Assembly (NCBI GenBank): GCA_022646525.1 | Contig: CP060261.1 | Span: 248,001 to 312,000 of the forward strand | Direction of reading: 5' to 3' | DNA from: Holosporaceae bacterium | Lineage (GTDB): Bacteria; Pseudomonadota; Alphaproteobacteria; UBA7879; UBA5542 | DNA length: 64,000 nt | In this document: positions 33,410 through 42,590 of the stretch, piece after piece | Numbering within the stretch: the stretch's first letter is position 1 | Layout of the letters: every line of letters starts with the position of its first letter | Notes under the pieces: model-generated | Database searches by the model: none | What the model was told of the DNA's origin: nothing | The model's input: the letters and a program-made list of their open reading frames with translations, nothing else | Position numbers and translations under genes: made by a program

Positions 33410-34261
33410 ATGTCTAACCAACTCCCTTCAGGAAAGCTTTTTGTTATCAGCACGCCCATTGGCAACTTAAAAAGATATTTCTCTGCGGGCCATAGATGCC
33501 CTTAAAACCGTAGACCTTCTTTTTTGTGAAGACACCCGCACAACACAAAAGCTTTTAACCCACCTTGATATAAAAGTACCCCTTCATATCTATAACGATC
33601 AATCAACTGAAAGAGGTCGCACTTCTATTTTGAAAGCTTTAAAAGCAGGGAAAAATGTAGGCCTTGTGTCTGACGCTGGGACACCCCTGATCTCAGATCC
33701 TGGATACAAACTTGTACGACAGTGTCATATAGAAAACATTGAAGTCGATGGTATGCCTGGCCCTGCCGCATGCGTCCATGCTCTTGTTTTATCAGGGCTG
33801 CCAACAAACGAATTTCATTTTTGTGGATTCTTACCACCAAAAGAAAAGGAAAAAAAAAGATAAAATTCTTTCTCTATCCGCCACATCTGGTACGCTTATT
33901 TTTTTTTATGAAACTGCCCCAAAGCTTTTAAGCACATTGCAAGCACTCTATGAGGTGTTGGGCAATCGCCCTGCTGTTTTTGGCACGAGAGCTGACAAAA
34001 AAGTTCCAAGAAGTATCACCGCGTACGCTGGGTGATTTTATCTCTTTATTTGAAAAAGAGGCACGCCTAAAAGGGAAATTGTCCTTCTTGTAGAAGGTGC
34101 AAAAACAAGTCAGAAAATTCCTTTCACAGACAAAGAAGATGTCATGAAAAAAAATTGGCAAAGCCCTCGGCAATAAAGAAGCATCACATCTTTTATCCAC
34201 TTTACTGAATCAGCCCCGTAAAGATATTTATCAAGCCCTTATTCGCAATGAAAATGATTAA
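33410..34261 (+). CDS. rsmI: RsmI 16S rRNA (cytidine-1402-2'-O) methyltransferase (frameshifted)
   Basis: SAM-dependent tetrapyrrole-methylase-fold enzyme that 2'-O-methylates C1402 in the ribosomal P site. Start MSNQLPSGKLFVISTPIGNL; CEDTRTTQKLL, GLVSDAGTPLISDPGYKLV and MPGPAACVHALVLSGLPT are family hallmarks. Shifts near 33470, 33850, 33990, 34070 and 34150. About 284 codons. The stop overlaps yraN by 14 bases. The order rsmI-yraN-dolP mirrors the enterobacterial yraL-yraN-yraP cluster. Confidence 0.93.
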
Positions 34262-34604
34262 CCCCACCACTTATGAAAAAGGCCTTTGGGCTGAAAAATT
34301 TGCCAAATTATATTTGCGCCTAAAAAGGTATCGGTTTCATCAAAGCCGATTCAAAACAGCTGTTGGTGAAATTGACTTAATTACAGAAACCAATGACTGT
34401 ATTGTATTTGTTGAAGTAAAAATGCGCCGCTCGCACCAACAAGCCGCATATGCCGTGACACCCCAACAACAAAAACGTCTTCAAAACACAGCACTTGTTT
34501 ATTTGCAGAAATACCCGACACATAAAAAAGTCAGATTCGATGTTTTACTTGTCAATCGGCACCAATTTCCGATACACCTTAAGAATGTTTTATGGAGTGA
34601 ATGA
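34248..34604 (+). CDS. yraN: YraN/UPF0102 endonuclease-like protein
   Basis: Small PD-(D/E)XK-fold protein of uncertain function, proposed to act in DNA processing. 118 residues, intact. GLWAEKFAKLYLRLKRYRF is the conserved N-terminal block; the putative active site is GEIDLI followed by CIVFVEVKMR. It overlaps rsmI and precedes the BON lipoprotein by 3 bases. Confidence 0.93.
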   Translation: MKMINPTTYEKGLWAEKFAKLYLRLKRYRFHQSRFKTAVGEIDLITETNDCIVFVEVKMRRSHQQAAYAVTPQQQKRLQNTALVYLQKYPTHKKVRFDVLLVNRHQFPIHLKNVLWSE

Positions 34605-34607
34605 TAC

Positions 34608-35359
34608 ATGAAATACAAATATTTCCTGTGGGCGGTTTTTAGTTTTTTGTTAACAAGTTGTAGCCCAATTTCTTTTTTTTCTGCCGGTGTGGGCAGCTTA
34701 GACACAACGTCGCAAGAGCGGGGCATCGGTGGTTATGTGACCGACCAAGAAATCAAAACCCGTATTAATGTTATTTTTTTCGAACATAGCCACGTGCTTC
34801 ATCACAAAGTGGATGTCAATGTATACGAAGGCCGTGTTCTTTTAACAGGAACTGTACAAAATAAAACCATGCAAGAAGATGCGATTCGCCTTGCGTGGCA
34901 AGTACCAGGGGTTAAAACAGTAATCAACGAAATATCTGTTGATGAAGCGGGCTCCCTTGGTTCTTACGCAAAAGACAAATGGATTTCAACAAAACTGCAC
35001 GCGCTTCTATTTCTGAACGGCGATGTAAGCTCACGTAATTACGAAATTTCGGTCTGCCGGGGGTGGTATACCTGACAGGCATTGCCAAAAACCAAGAAGA
35101 ATTGGATGCAGTAATTGAAACTGTTCGTAAGGCCCGTCATGTGAAAAAAGTAATCAGCTATGTACGGTTGATGACCCTTTATGAAACACGACGACGGAAA
35201 ATTTTTAATGACCGCATGCGTGATTCTCCCCTTAAAGAAATGCGGGAAGATCGTCACAATAAAATTATGGATAAACCGCAAAAAACAGCTTGGGCGGAGC
35301 CTGAAGATAAACCAGAAATTCCCCCCAAAAAAATAAAGCACAACCCTGATGGTTTCTAA
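34608..35359 (+). CDS. dolP: BON-domain outer membrane lipoprotein, DolP/YraP-like (one frameshift)
   Basis: Lipoprotein with two BON domains that binds anionic phospholipids and supports outer membrane integrity in E. coli. The signal ends in the lipobox LLTSC (Cys18), a substrate for LspA. BON1: TDQEIKTRINVIFFE...NVYEGRVLLTGTV; BON2: DKWISTKLHALLF...VYLTGIAKNQEEL. A shift near 35055 lies in the second domain (ISVAGGVVYLTG when corrected). The C-terminal extension is charged and Pro-rich (EDKPEIPPKKIKHNPDGF), not seen in E. coli DolP. Overlaps comM by 11 bases. Confidence 0.87.
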
Positions 35360-36833
35360 GGTTTGGACGGTTGCATTTCAAGGCCTCAATGTCATTGATA
35401 TTGAGGTGCAAGTGCATCTCACCAACGGCCTGCCCGCTTTTACGATTGTAGGCTTGCCAGACAAAGCCGTGGCAGAATCTCGGGAACGCATTCGAAACGC
35501 CCTTCATACAATGGGCCTGGCCCTGCCTGCCCAAAAAATCACCGTTAACTTGTCGCCTGCCAGCGTGCAGAAAGAGGGCGCTCACTATGATCTCCCCATT
35601 GCCCTGGGTGTGCTATCGGCAATGAATGTTCTGCCAACTGACCTGTGTGACTACACTGCCATGGGAGAGTTAGGGTTAGATGGGAGCATTCGGAATGTGC
35701 CTGGCATTCTTCCAGGCGCCTTTCAAAGTGCCCAAAACAAAAGAAAGTTTATCTGCCCCCACAGTGCTGGGTCTGAAGCCGCGTGGATTACTAACCTTGA
35801 TATTTTAGCTGTACCTTCCCTTCTGTCTTTGGTTAATTTTTTAAAAGGCACACAAGTCATTATTCCACCCACACCAAAGGTGGCACCCCCACAACATAAG
35901 AATGCTGATTTCAAAGATATTAAAGGGCAACATATGGCCCGTCGTGCCCTAGAAATTGCAGCCGCAGGGGGGCACAACATTCTTCTTGTTGGGCCACCAG
36001 GTGCGGGCAAGTCCATGTTGGCAGAACGCTTTCCCACCATCTTGCCTCCCCTTAATCCCGACGAAGCATTAGAACTCAGCATGATTTACAGCATCGCCGG
36101 CTTACTTCCAGATGGGGGGTTGTTAAAGCACCGCCCTTTTCGTGACCCCCATCATTCCGCTTCCCTGCCTGCCATTGTAGGTGGGGGGCATCGGGCCCAA
36201 CCTGGTGAACTTTCACTTGCCCATAAAGGGGTGCTTTTTCTAGATGAAATGCCCGAGTTTGCCCGTGGGGCCCTTGAAGCACTGCGCCAACCCCTTGAAT
36301 CCAAAAAAGCGGTTATTGCCCGGGCTAATGCCCATGTCACCTATCCAGCCGACATTCAGTTGGTGGGGGCTATGAATCCTTGCCCGTGCGGTTATTTAGG
36401 CGATGCTGAAAAATCTTGTCGAAAAGCGCCCTTATGTGGTGAAACCTATCAACAAAAACTTTCAGGCCCTCTTCTTGACCGCATCGATATTTATGTCTCT
36501 GTCCCCGCCGTATCGGTCGCCGATCTCAATACTCTTAAACCCGGAGAAGAAAGTGCCAGCATTAAAGAACGCGTTACACATGCACGCGCCATACAGAAAA
36601 AAAGAAAAAGCCATACGCTTAACGCCCAACTTTCCAATCAACAAGTTGAAACTTTATCATTACTCACTGTTGACGCAAAAAACCTTCTTGTTGAAGCAGC
36701 TGAAAAATTTCGCATTTCAGCACGCAGCTATTACCGCATTATGAAAGTGGCGCGCACCATTGCCGATCTTTCGGCAAGCCCCCAAGTAGATCCCATTCAT
36801 ATGGGTGAAGCATTACAGTATCGCCGTCCTTAA
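35349..36833 (+). CDS. comM: ComM/YifB Mg-chelatase-like AAA+ ATPase
   Basis: Hexameric helicase promoting branch migration during natural transformation; widespread even in bacteria not known to take up DNA. 494 residues, intact. Starts MVSKVWTVAFQGLNVIDIEV with the N-terminal ChlI-like domain (GLPAFTIVGLPDKAVAESRE); Walker A is LLVGPPGAGKSMLAERFP; Walker B is VLFLDEMPEFARG; the C-terminal zinc-ribbon-like NPCPCGYLGD and CRKAPLCG are present. It closes the rsmI-yraN-dolP-comM unit. Confidence 0.95.
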   Translation: MVSKVWTVAFQGLNVIDIEVQVHLTNGLPAFTIVGLPDKAVAESRERIRNALHTMGLALPAQKITVNLSPASVQKEGAHYDLPIALGVLSAMNVLPTDLCDYTAMGELGLDGSIRNVPGILPGAFQSAQNKRKFICPHSAGSEAAWITNLDILAVPSLLSLVNFLKGTQVIIPPTPKVAPPQHKNADFKDIKGQHMARRALEIAAAGGHNILLVGPPGAGKSMLAERFPTILPPLNPDEALELSMIYSIAGLLPDGGLLKHRPFRDPHHSASLPAIVGGGHRAQPGELSLAHKGVLFLDEMPEFARGALEALRQPLESKKAVIARANAHVTYPADIQLVGAMNPCPCGYLGDAEKSCRKAPLCGETYQQKLSGPLLDRIDIYVSVPAVSVADLNTLKPGEESASIKERVTHARAIQKKRKSHTLNAQLSNQQVETLSLLTVDAKNLLVEAAEKFRISARSYYRIMKVARTIADLSASPQVDPIHMGEALQYRRP

Positions 36834-36953
36834 ATTGCCTCTTATTTACTTCTATTTTTTAATATTAATTAATAGAACGCCTTCCAATTAAAAAATAAAG
36901 AATATACAATTAATTATATAAATAATTAAAACTATAATTGGAGAGGCAATACT

Positions 36954-37867
36954 ATGAAAAACGTTAAAAAACTTATATTCGCCGGGCTTTTTACTGCCCT
37001 TTACCTTGTGCCCACAACAACATTTGGGGCTAATCATGATGATCAACCCCCTGCGCCTGTAACGGCACCCATGCGCCCAACATCCAAGCACCTTTGCCAT
37101 TACGCCTATTTAGTGCAGACGAACAACCCGCACCACGAGGGTGTTGGCCACGCTTTGGCCGATGCCTAAGGCGCACACAATCAGCCGTACAACAAGTTCT
37201 TCCCGTGGTGGAATTTGTAGCTCAAGAATTTCTAGAAGGAGACCTCAAAGAAAAGGCTGAACTAGCTATAGGTGTTATGAAAAAATCTTCAAAACTCGTC
37301 ACAATCAATGAAGATGGATCAATTGTTCTTCCTGATGGCGAAACCCTTGCCAATGCTGTTGTTTTAACCCTCAACCAATATGCAGAGATTTTGACATATG
37401 AATCTGAGATGTTGATTTCACTCCTTCTATCACTGCTTCCTGAAGGGGATTATCAATCAAAAACAAAAATGATTAGCTATCTTGCCCTTGGCGATAATCC
37501 AAAAACACCAACACTTGTAAAATTTGACCCTGAAACAGGTGACTTTGGTGTTGGCGCTGGAAAAGCTGTGGCACACCTCTCTATTAATTTGTTTAAAGAC
37601 ACAACGCCTGAGGCACAAACGTTAATCAGAGACTGGATGGCTGAATACTTAAAAGCAGCGAAGGTTAGAACAGAAAAAGAAAAAGCCCCAGGCGACACAC
37701 GTGCCCCTGGCCTTTTCTTGCCGAAAGATGGCAAAATTGTGCCTGCGTATCGTGCCCTTGTTGAAGGCACCCCCGCTTATCAGCTGGTTGAACTTGCCCA
37801 AGAGGTGATCTCGGGCAAGGCATCGGTTGTGGATGCTCTTGGAAACTGGGTAGAGACAGAAGCTTAA
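36954..37867 (+). CDS. Secreted protein of unknown function (one frameshift)
   Basis: Not recognised. After a TTGGAGAGG site, MKNVKKLIFAGLFTALYLVP begins a signal peptide with likely cleavage near TFGA-NH. A Pro-rich mature start (PPAPVTAPMRPTSKH), then a shift near 37090 and a mostly helical acidic domain: VLPVVEFVAQEFLEGDLKEK, then ALGDNPKTPTLVKFDPETGD and GKAVAHLSINLF. About 304 codons. No catalytic motif. It has its own terminator at 37891 and lies alone between comM and a tRNA gene; the 120 bases upstream are very A+T-rich. Confidence 0.6.
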
Positions 37868-37890
37868 CCCACTTACTTCAAAAACTTGAC

Positions 37891-37926
37891 GCCGGCACGG
37901 ATTTCACATACCGTGTCGGTGTTTTT
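37891..37926 (+). terminator. Rho-independent terminator after the secreted gene
   Basis: GCCGGCACGG at 37891-37900 pairs with CCGTGTCGGT at 37911-37920 (with G-T pairs) around a 10-base loop and runs into GTTTTTATTTT. Placed 24 bases after the stop codon and just before the tRNA gene. Confidence 0.8.
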
Positions 37927-37937
37927 ATTTTGACCGT

Positions 37938-38011
37938 TGGGGGATAGTTTAGCGGTAGAACTCTCGACTCTGACTCGAGCAGCCAAGGTTCGAATCCTTG
38001 TCCCCCAGCCA
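37938..38011 (+). tRNA. tRNA-Gln, anticodon CTG
   Basis: Cloverleaf folds cleanly: acceptor TGGGGGA/TCCCCCA, D stem GTTT/GAAC, anticodon stem CTCGA/TCGAG with loop CTCTGAC (anticodon CTG at 37970-37972), and T arm CAAGG-TTCGAAT-CCTTG. The CCA end is encoded (38009-38011). Reads CAG codons. Followed 19 bases later by bioY. Confidence 0.93.
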
Positions 38012-38030
38012 AGCCACATCGGAGGGGCAC

Positions 38031-38576
38031 ATGAATTACACACACCTGATCAAGAATGTAGACACAAAACCTGTTTTGATTTATTTGGCAAAAATTGTGA
38101 TAGGCAGCTTATTTATTGCCGCCAGCGCCCAAGTTTCTATCCCCTTCTACCCCGTGCCGATAACATTACAGCCCGCCGCCCTTATGTTTTTAGGTCTTAT
38201 TGCACGGCCTTCTGTGGCGATGGGTGCTGTTGGTCTTTACTTATTTGAGGCTTCCATCGGGCTGCCCGTTCTATCAAATTTTTCAGGGGGTCCAGCGCAT
38301 TTGCTTGGCACACGGGGTGGGTTTATTCTAGCCTTTCTTCCCCTTGCCAGTATCACAAGCTATGTATCACGCCTGTACAATACAGTTTGGTCTCAAATTC
38401 TTGGATGTACTTTAGGTAATGTTGCCTTATATGGTTCAGGCGTTTTATGGCTTTCCCACTTTATTGGCCTATCACAAGCCTTACAGTTTGGCCTTTACCC
38501 CTTTATTTTACAAATTCCGCTTTATATTGTTTTGGCGATTCTATCGGCGCGAACTATAAAGCTGTATAAAAAATAA
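38031..38576 (+). CDS. bioY: BioY biotin transporter
   Basis: Membrane substrate-binding (S) component for biotin uptake; works alone or with an energising EcfAAT module, none of which is in this window. 181 residues, intact, start at ATG 38031 after GGAGGGG. AASAQVSIPFYPVPITLQP is the family signature, followed by GARP-like LIARPSVAMGAVGLYLFEAS and GLPVLSNFSGGPAHLLG. Five to six hydrophobic segments. It supports biotin scavenging for carboxylases such as the AccA-containing enzyme. Confidence 0.94.
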   Translation: MNYTHLIKNVDTKPVLIYLAKIVIGSLFIAASAQVSIPFYPVPITLQPAALMFLGLIARPSVAMGAVGLYLFEASIGLPVLSNFSGGPAHLLGTRGGFILAFLPLASITSYVSRLYNTVWSQILGCTLGNVALYGSGVLWLSHFIGLSQALQFGLYPFILQIPLYIVLAILSARTIKLYKK

Positions 38577-38603
38577 AAAATTTTTATATTTTTTCATTAA
38601 AAA

Positions 38604-38627
38604 GCAGGGAGATCCCCTGTTTTTTTT
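38604..38627 (+). terminator. Rho-independent terminator after bioY
   Basis: CAGGG at 38605-38609 pairs with CCCTG at 38615-38619, five-base loop, followed by an eight-T run. Short stem but well-formed, 28 bases after the bioY stop. Confidence 0.7.
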
Positions 38628-38704
38628 CATATAAAGGTAGGTTTTTTATATGTGTCTCTAAGATTGTAAATTCAGCCAGTCACCTATCTATCCACAATGA
38701 ATAC

Positions 38705-38752
38705 AGAGCTCTATTTTCGTAGAAAAGCCTCTGCTTACAAAATAGAAGCTCT
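38705..38752. repeat. Imperfect inverted repeat in an intergenic stretch
   Basis: AGAGCTCTATTTT at 38705-38717 is complementary to AAAATAGAAGCTCT at 38739-38752 apart from one bulged base, with a 21-base loop. It lies in the 255-base gene-free stretch between the bioY terminator and a small secreted gene. No T run follows, so it is not an obvious terminator; it could be an RNA structure or an operator-like site. Confidence 0.4.
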
Positions 38753-38883
38753 CGAGTAGAAAAATAAAGCAATAAAAATTTATACAAGGAATACACAGTC
38801 TCTAAAAAGTGGTTTTTATTTCAAAATAAATAGGCTAAACTTAAGAGATAGATTCAATCAAATAACACAAGGAGGCTACTCTC

Positions 38884-39164
38884 ATGTTCAAAAAACACTT
38901 CTACTTATCTCTCTCACTTACTTGTTAGCACCAAATGTGCATGCCGGAAAAGCTTTGTATAATATGCAACATCAATTGATTTCGAATGACTCTGGCCAGA
39001 TTAAAATGGATCCCAAAATGGCCTATGATAGCCTTCTTCTCATGAAATGGTCCCCTGTACAAGCCGTATATTTCCTTCTCCAGTGCACACCTAAGGCCCG
39101 CGTTGATTATACAAAAGAGGTAAAAAGCTATGGCCCTAAAACTAAGAAAAAATCTTGGCTTTAA
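38884..39164 (+). CDS. Small secreted protein of unknown function (one frameshift)
   Basis: Not recognised. ATG 38884 follows a strong AAGGAGG site. Correcting one base in the A6 run near 38890 gives MFKKTLLLISLTYLLAPNVH, a signal peptide cleaved probably after HA; uncorrected, the frame stops after 14 codons. The mature part of about 70 residues is basic (KALYNMQHQLISNDSGQIKM, SPVQAVYFLLQCTPKARVDY) with one Cys. A terminator follows at 39187, so this is a monocistronic unit. Confidence 0.55.
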
Positions 39165-39186
39165 AAAAATATTTAGGAAATAAAAA

Positions 39187-39214
39187 AAGCCGGGCAAATT
39201 GCCTGGCTTTTTTT
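39187..39214 (+). terminator. Rho-independent terminator
   Basis: AAGCCGGGC at 39187-39195 pairs with GCCTGGCTT at 39201-39209 (one G-T pair), loop AAATT, followed by a T run. Ends the small secreted gene and marks the left border of the glycan island. Confidence 0.85.
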
Positions 39215-39496
39215 ATTGAGTGAGCTCCGGGAGTAGTCATTCCCATGGTTTGCGACTCATTATAATCATACAAAGAAAGTTGTAGACCAGTTTAGTTTAT
39301 GCGCAATACCTGACAGGTCCAAAAATTCTAGTGTGTCATATAAGTGGCAACTACGAATGCTGAGGTGGCTATTTTTAATAATTGAATTAGCCTCAATTGT
39401 GAAATCTCTACATGTTCATGATCTAAGAATGGACAATGCATTAAAATTATGAGATTTTTTTGGATGCGTACAATCAGGAATTATTAAGTATATATT
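39215..39496. other. Gene-free stretch upstream of the CDP-sugar genes
   Basis: About 280 bases without a supportable gene on either strand. It should contain the promoter of rfbF, but I see no convincing -35/-10 pair, no JUMPstart/ops sequence and no insertion-sequence ends. Confidence 0.5.
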
Positions 39497-40273
39497 ATGA
39501 AAGCAATCATTTTTGCCGGCGGATTTGGTACAAGAATAAGTGAGGAATCTCACCTTAAGCCAAAACCTATGATCGAAATTGGGGGAAAACCAATTCTTTG
39601 GCACATTATGAAAACGTACTCTGCACATAACATCAATGACTTCATTATTTGTTGTGGATACAAAGGCCAAATGATTAAGGAGTATTTTTCTAACTATCGT
39701 TTGCACATGTCCGATGTTACTTTTGACATGAGACAAAATAAAATGGAGGTTCATAATCATTATGCTGAACCCTGGCGTGTTACATTAGTGAACACAGGAG
39801 AGGACACAATGACGGGGGGGCGATTGAAAAGAATCGCTTCTTTCCTTGAGAAAGATGAAGACTTTTGTTTAACCTATGGAGATGGATTAAGTAATGTTAA
39901 TATTACAGATCTTATTTGTTTTCATAAAAATCATGGATGCAAGGCGACAATCACAGTGGTCAATCCGCCCGCTCGTTTTGGAAGTGTGCTGATTGATGGG
40001 TCCAATAGAGTGGTTGACTTTAAAGAAAAGCCCGCTGATAAAAACACCTTGATCAATGGTGGCTTTTTTGTTCTTTCTTCAGACGTTATCAATTTAATTG
40101 AAGGCGACCAAACAATTTGGGAAAAAAATCCTTTGGAAAAATTGGCCCAATCAAAACAAATCTATGCTTTTTACCATAATGGTTTTTGGCAGCCAATGGA
40201 CACGCTGAGAGATAAAGTGTTTTTGGAATCTCTTTGGAAAGAAGGGAACCCCCCTTGGAAGGTTTGGGAATGA
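39497..40273 (+). CDS. rfbF: Glucose-1-phosphate cytidylyltransferase
   Basis: Makes CDP-glucose from CTP and glucose-1-phosphate, the first step towards CDP-linked deoxysugars of surface polysaccharide. 258 residues, intact. The nucleotide-binding start MKAIIFAGGFGTRISEESHL and KPKPMIEIGGKPILWHIMK are the family signature; CLTYGDGLSNVN carries the metal-binding Asp; FWQPMDTLRDKVFLESLW closes the fold. Stop overlaps the rfbG start (ATGA). Confidence 0.95.
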   Translation: MKAIIFAGGFGTRISEESHLKPKPMIEIGGKPILWHIMKTYSAHNINDFIICCGYKGQMIKEYFSNYRLHMSDVTFDMRQNKMEVHNHYAEPWRVTLVNTGEDTMTGGRLKRIASFLEKDEDFCLTYGDGLSNVNITDLICFHKNHGCKATITVVNPPARFGSVLIDGSNRVVDFKEKPADKNTLINGGFFVLSSDVINLIEGDQTIWEKNPLEKLAQSKQIYAFYHNGFWQPMDTLRDKVFLESLWKEGNPPWKVWE

Positions 40274-41354
40274 GCTTGGGTTTTTGGAAAGGAAAACGTG
40301 TATTTCTGACAGGTCACACTGGCTTTAAAGGAGGGTGGGCCTCACTTTGGCTCCAAGCCTTGGGTGCAAAATTAACAGGATATTCCTTGCCTCCCACAGG
40401 AGATAATATTTTTGAAGCAGCCGATGTAGCCAATGGTATGACTTCTCTTACGGGAGATATTCGAGATTTGCCCAAATTAAAAGAGAGCATGAAAAGTGCA
40501 AATGCAGACATAGTTATCCACATGGCAGCACAGCCATTAGTGCGCCTTTCTTATAAGGATCCTGTCGAAACGCATTCGACTAATGTCATGGGAACTGTAA
40601 ATCTTTTAGAGGCAGTCCGATACTGTGAGAATGTTAAGGCTGTAGTCGTAGTGACAAGTGATAAATGTTACAAAAACAAAGAGTGGGTTTGGGGATATAG
40701 AGAAAATGAACCAATGGGAGGGCATGATCCCTACAGCAGCAGTAAAGGATGCACAGAGTTGGTCGCTTCCTCTTACAGGTCTTCTTTTTTTAATGCAGAG
40801 AATGGGGTTTCTGTTGCAACTGCGCGCGCAGGAAATGTCATTGGAGGCGGTGATTGGTCAGAAGATCGTTTGGTTCCTGATATTATTAAAGCCTTTGAAA
40901 ACCGCAAATTAGCAGCCATAAGAAACCCCAACGCTATTCGGCCATGGCAATATGTTCTTGAGCCGCTAAGGGGTACCTGATGCTTGCTGAAAAACTTTAT
41001 TTAGAAGGTTCATCATATGCAGAAGGGTGGAACTTTGGGCCTGTTGACACTGATGTCAAATCAGTTGGTTGGATCGCCGATCGATTAAGTAATCTTTGGG
41101 GAGCTGATGCATCCTGGAACAGCGTGACATCTCCTAAAGATCCTCACGAAGCAAGCTTTTTAAAATTAGACTGCTCTAAAGCAAATAGTAAGTTGGGCTG
41201 GAAACCCTTAACAGATCTTAGTTTTGCCTTAAGTAGCACGGTGGAATGGCATCGTGCATATAAAGATGCTGCAGATATGAAAAGAAAAACACTAAATCAA
41301 ATTCAAGATTATGAAAAATACTATAAGGTAAACAATAATGTCTCAAATCAATGA
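40270..41354 (+). CDS. rfbG: CDP-glucose 4,6-dehydratase (one frameshift)
   Basis: Extended short-chain dehydrogenase converting CDP-glucose to CDP-4-keto-6-deoxyglucose. NAD-binding FLTGHTGFKGGWASLWL near residue 13; VVTSDKCYKNKEW has the catalytic Thr/Ser-Asp-Lys equivalents; the Tyr-x3-Lys pair is YSSSKGCTE. ARAGNVIGGGDW follows. A shift near 40965-40975, in a GGGG run, joins LEPLRG to YLMLAEKLYLEG. About 361 codons, normal. The next gene starts 17 bases before its stop. Confidence 0.94.
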
Positions 41355-42564
41355 AATCAATTTATGCGAGGTTTGTGGTAACTCTGTTTTAGAGCCTGTT
41401 CTTGATCTGGGCACTCATCCAATGTGTGATGACTTGATAAAAATTGGAGATTCTAGGGTTTGTAAAGAATACCCAATCGAAATCTTATATTGCGAAGTTT
41501 GTAAAACAGCCCATCAAAGGTTTCAGATTCCAAAGCAAGATTTATTCCCAAAAAGCTATCATTATCGATCTCGATTTACAGCCGATGTTCTTAAAGGGAT
41601 GCGTGCGCTTACGGAATCGACCAATAAACACATTGGTTCATTAAGTGGAAAATTGGTTATGGATGTTGGGTGTAACGATGGAAGCTTATTAGATTTCTTC
41701 CAAGAAAAGGGAGCCAAAACCATTGGTATCGAGCCAACCAATGCTTATAAAGACGCATTGGGTAAGGGCCATACAATAATTAATGGCTTTTTTTCGCCCC
41801 AGTCTGCAATGGAGATTAAAAAAACACATGGGTCACCTGATGTTATTACATTTACAAATGTATTTGCCCATATCGAGAACCTACCAGAGGTTATCGAAGC
41901 ACTTAAAATTCTTATATCCCCTGAAACTATGATTGTAATCGAAAATCACTATCTAGGAGCAGTACTTAAGCTGAATCAATTTGACACTTTCTATCATGAA
42001 CATCCCCGCACCTATAGCCTAACTTCATTTCATTACATTGCTAAAAGCTTGGGCTGTGAATTAAAAACTGTTGAATTTCCACACCGTTATGGAGGAAATA
42101 TTCGTGTTTTTATGGCAAGTGCAAATCTAGATATTCAGAAAGAAAATCTTGAAGATATTCAACTTGTTCTCGAAAAAGAAGCACATTTTGGAAAAGACCT
42201 TAAGGATCTGCAACAGTGGATTTCGAAATGGCAAAAAGAGACAAAACATAAACTTAACGCTATGTTTAATAAAACAGGAAAAATCGTCGCAAAAGCTTTT
42301 CCAGGACGTGCCGCTATTTTGGTGAAATTATTGGCATTAGATGCAGATACAATTGAAGCTGTTTATGAAAAACCTGGATCCATGAAAATTGGATCTTATC
42401 TTCCTGGAACCAGAATCCCTATTGATTCTGACGAAACGTTATTTTCAAAAATAGAAAGCGTTGAAAACATCCTTAACCTTGCTTGGCATATCCCCACAGA
42501 AATAGAGAATTATCTTAAAGAACATAATTTTAAAGGAAACATTGTCAATATCATTGAACTATAG
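41338..42564 (+). CDS. NDP-sugar C-methyltransferase (class I SAM-dependent)
   Basis: 408 residues, intact. The N-terminal zinc-binding domain has CEVCGN and CEVCKTAHQ (Methyltransf_13 type); the SAM-binding loop is VMDVGCNDGSLLDFF; the C-terminal Methyltransf_14 domain follows HRYGGNIRVFMAS. Family members such as TylC3 add a methyl to C3 of a 4-keto-6-deoxysugar nucleotide, which fits its position straight after the CDP-glucose dehydratase. The product would be a branched CDP-sugar; the acceptor position is inferred. Confidence 0.88.
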   Translation: MSQINEINLCEVCGNSVLEPVLDLGTHPMCDDLIKIGDSRVCKEYPIEILYCEVCKTAHQRFQIPKQDLFPKSYHYRSRFTADVLKGMRALTESTNKHIGSLSGKLVMDVGCNDGSLLDFFQEKGAKTIGIEPTNAYKDALGKGHTIINGFFSPQSAMEIKKTHGSPDVITFTNVFAHIENLPEVIEALKILISPETMIVIENHYLGAVLKLNQFDTFYHEHPRTYSLTSFHYIAKSLGCELKTVEFPHRYGGNIRVFMASANLDIQKENLEDIQLVLEKEAHFGKDLKDLQQWISKWQKETKHKLNAMFNKTGKIVAKAFPGRAAILVKLLALDADTIEAVYEKPGSMKIGSYLPGTRIPIDSDETLFSKIESVENILNLAWHIPTEIENYLKEHNFKGNIVNIIEL

Positions 42565-42590
42565 AGAAACTTGCTTTTTGAGGATTTTGA

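Noticed and set aside
36834..36951. ATTGCCTC ... GAGGCAAT inverted repeat between comM and the secreted gene
   Set aside because: Only eight bases per arm, over 100 bases apart, and one arm includes the ribosome site; chance is sufficient.
39215..39260. JUMPstart/ops element before the glycan genes
   Set aside because: GGGAGTAGTCATTCCC is only vaguely similar to the GGCGGTAG core and is not followed by other conserved bases.
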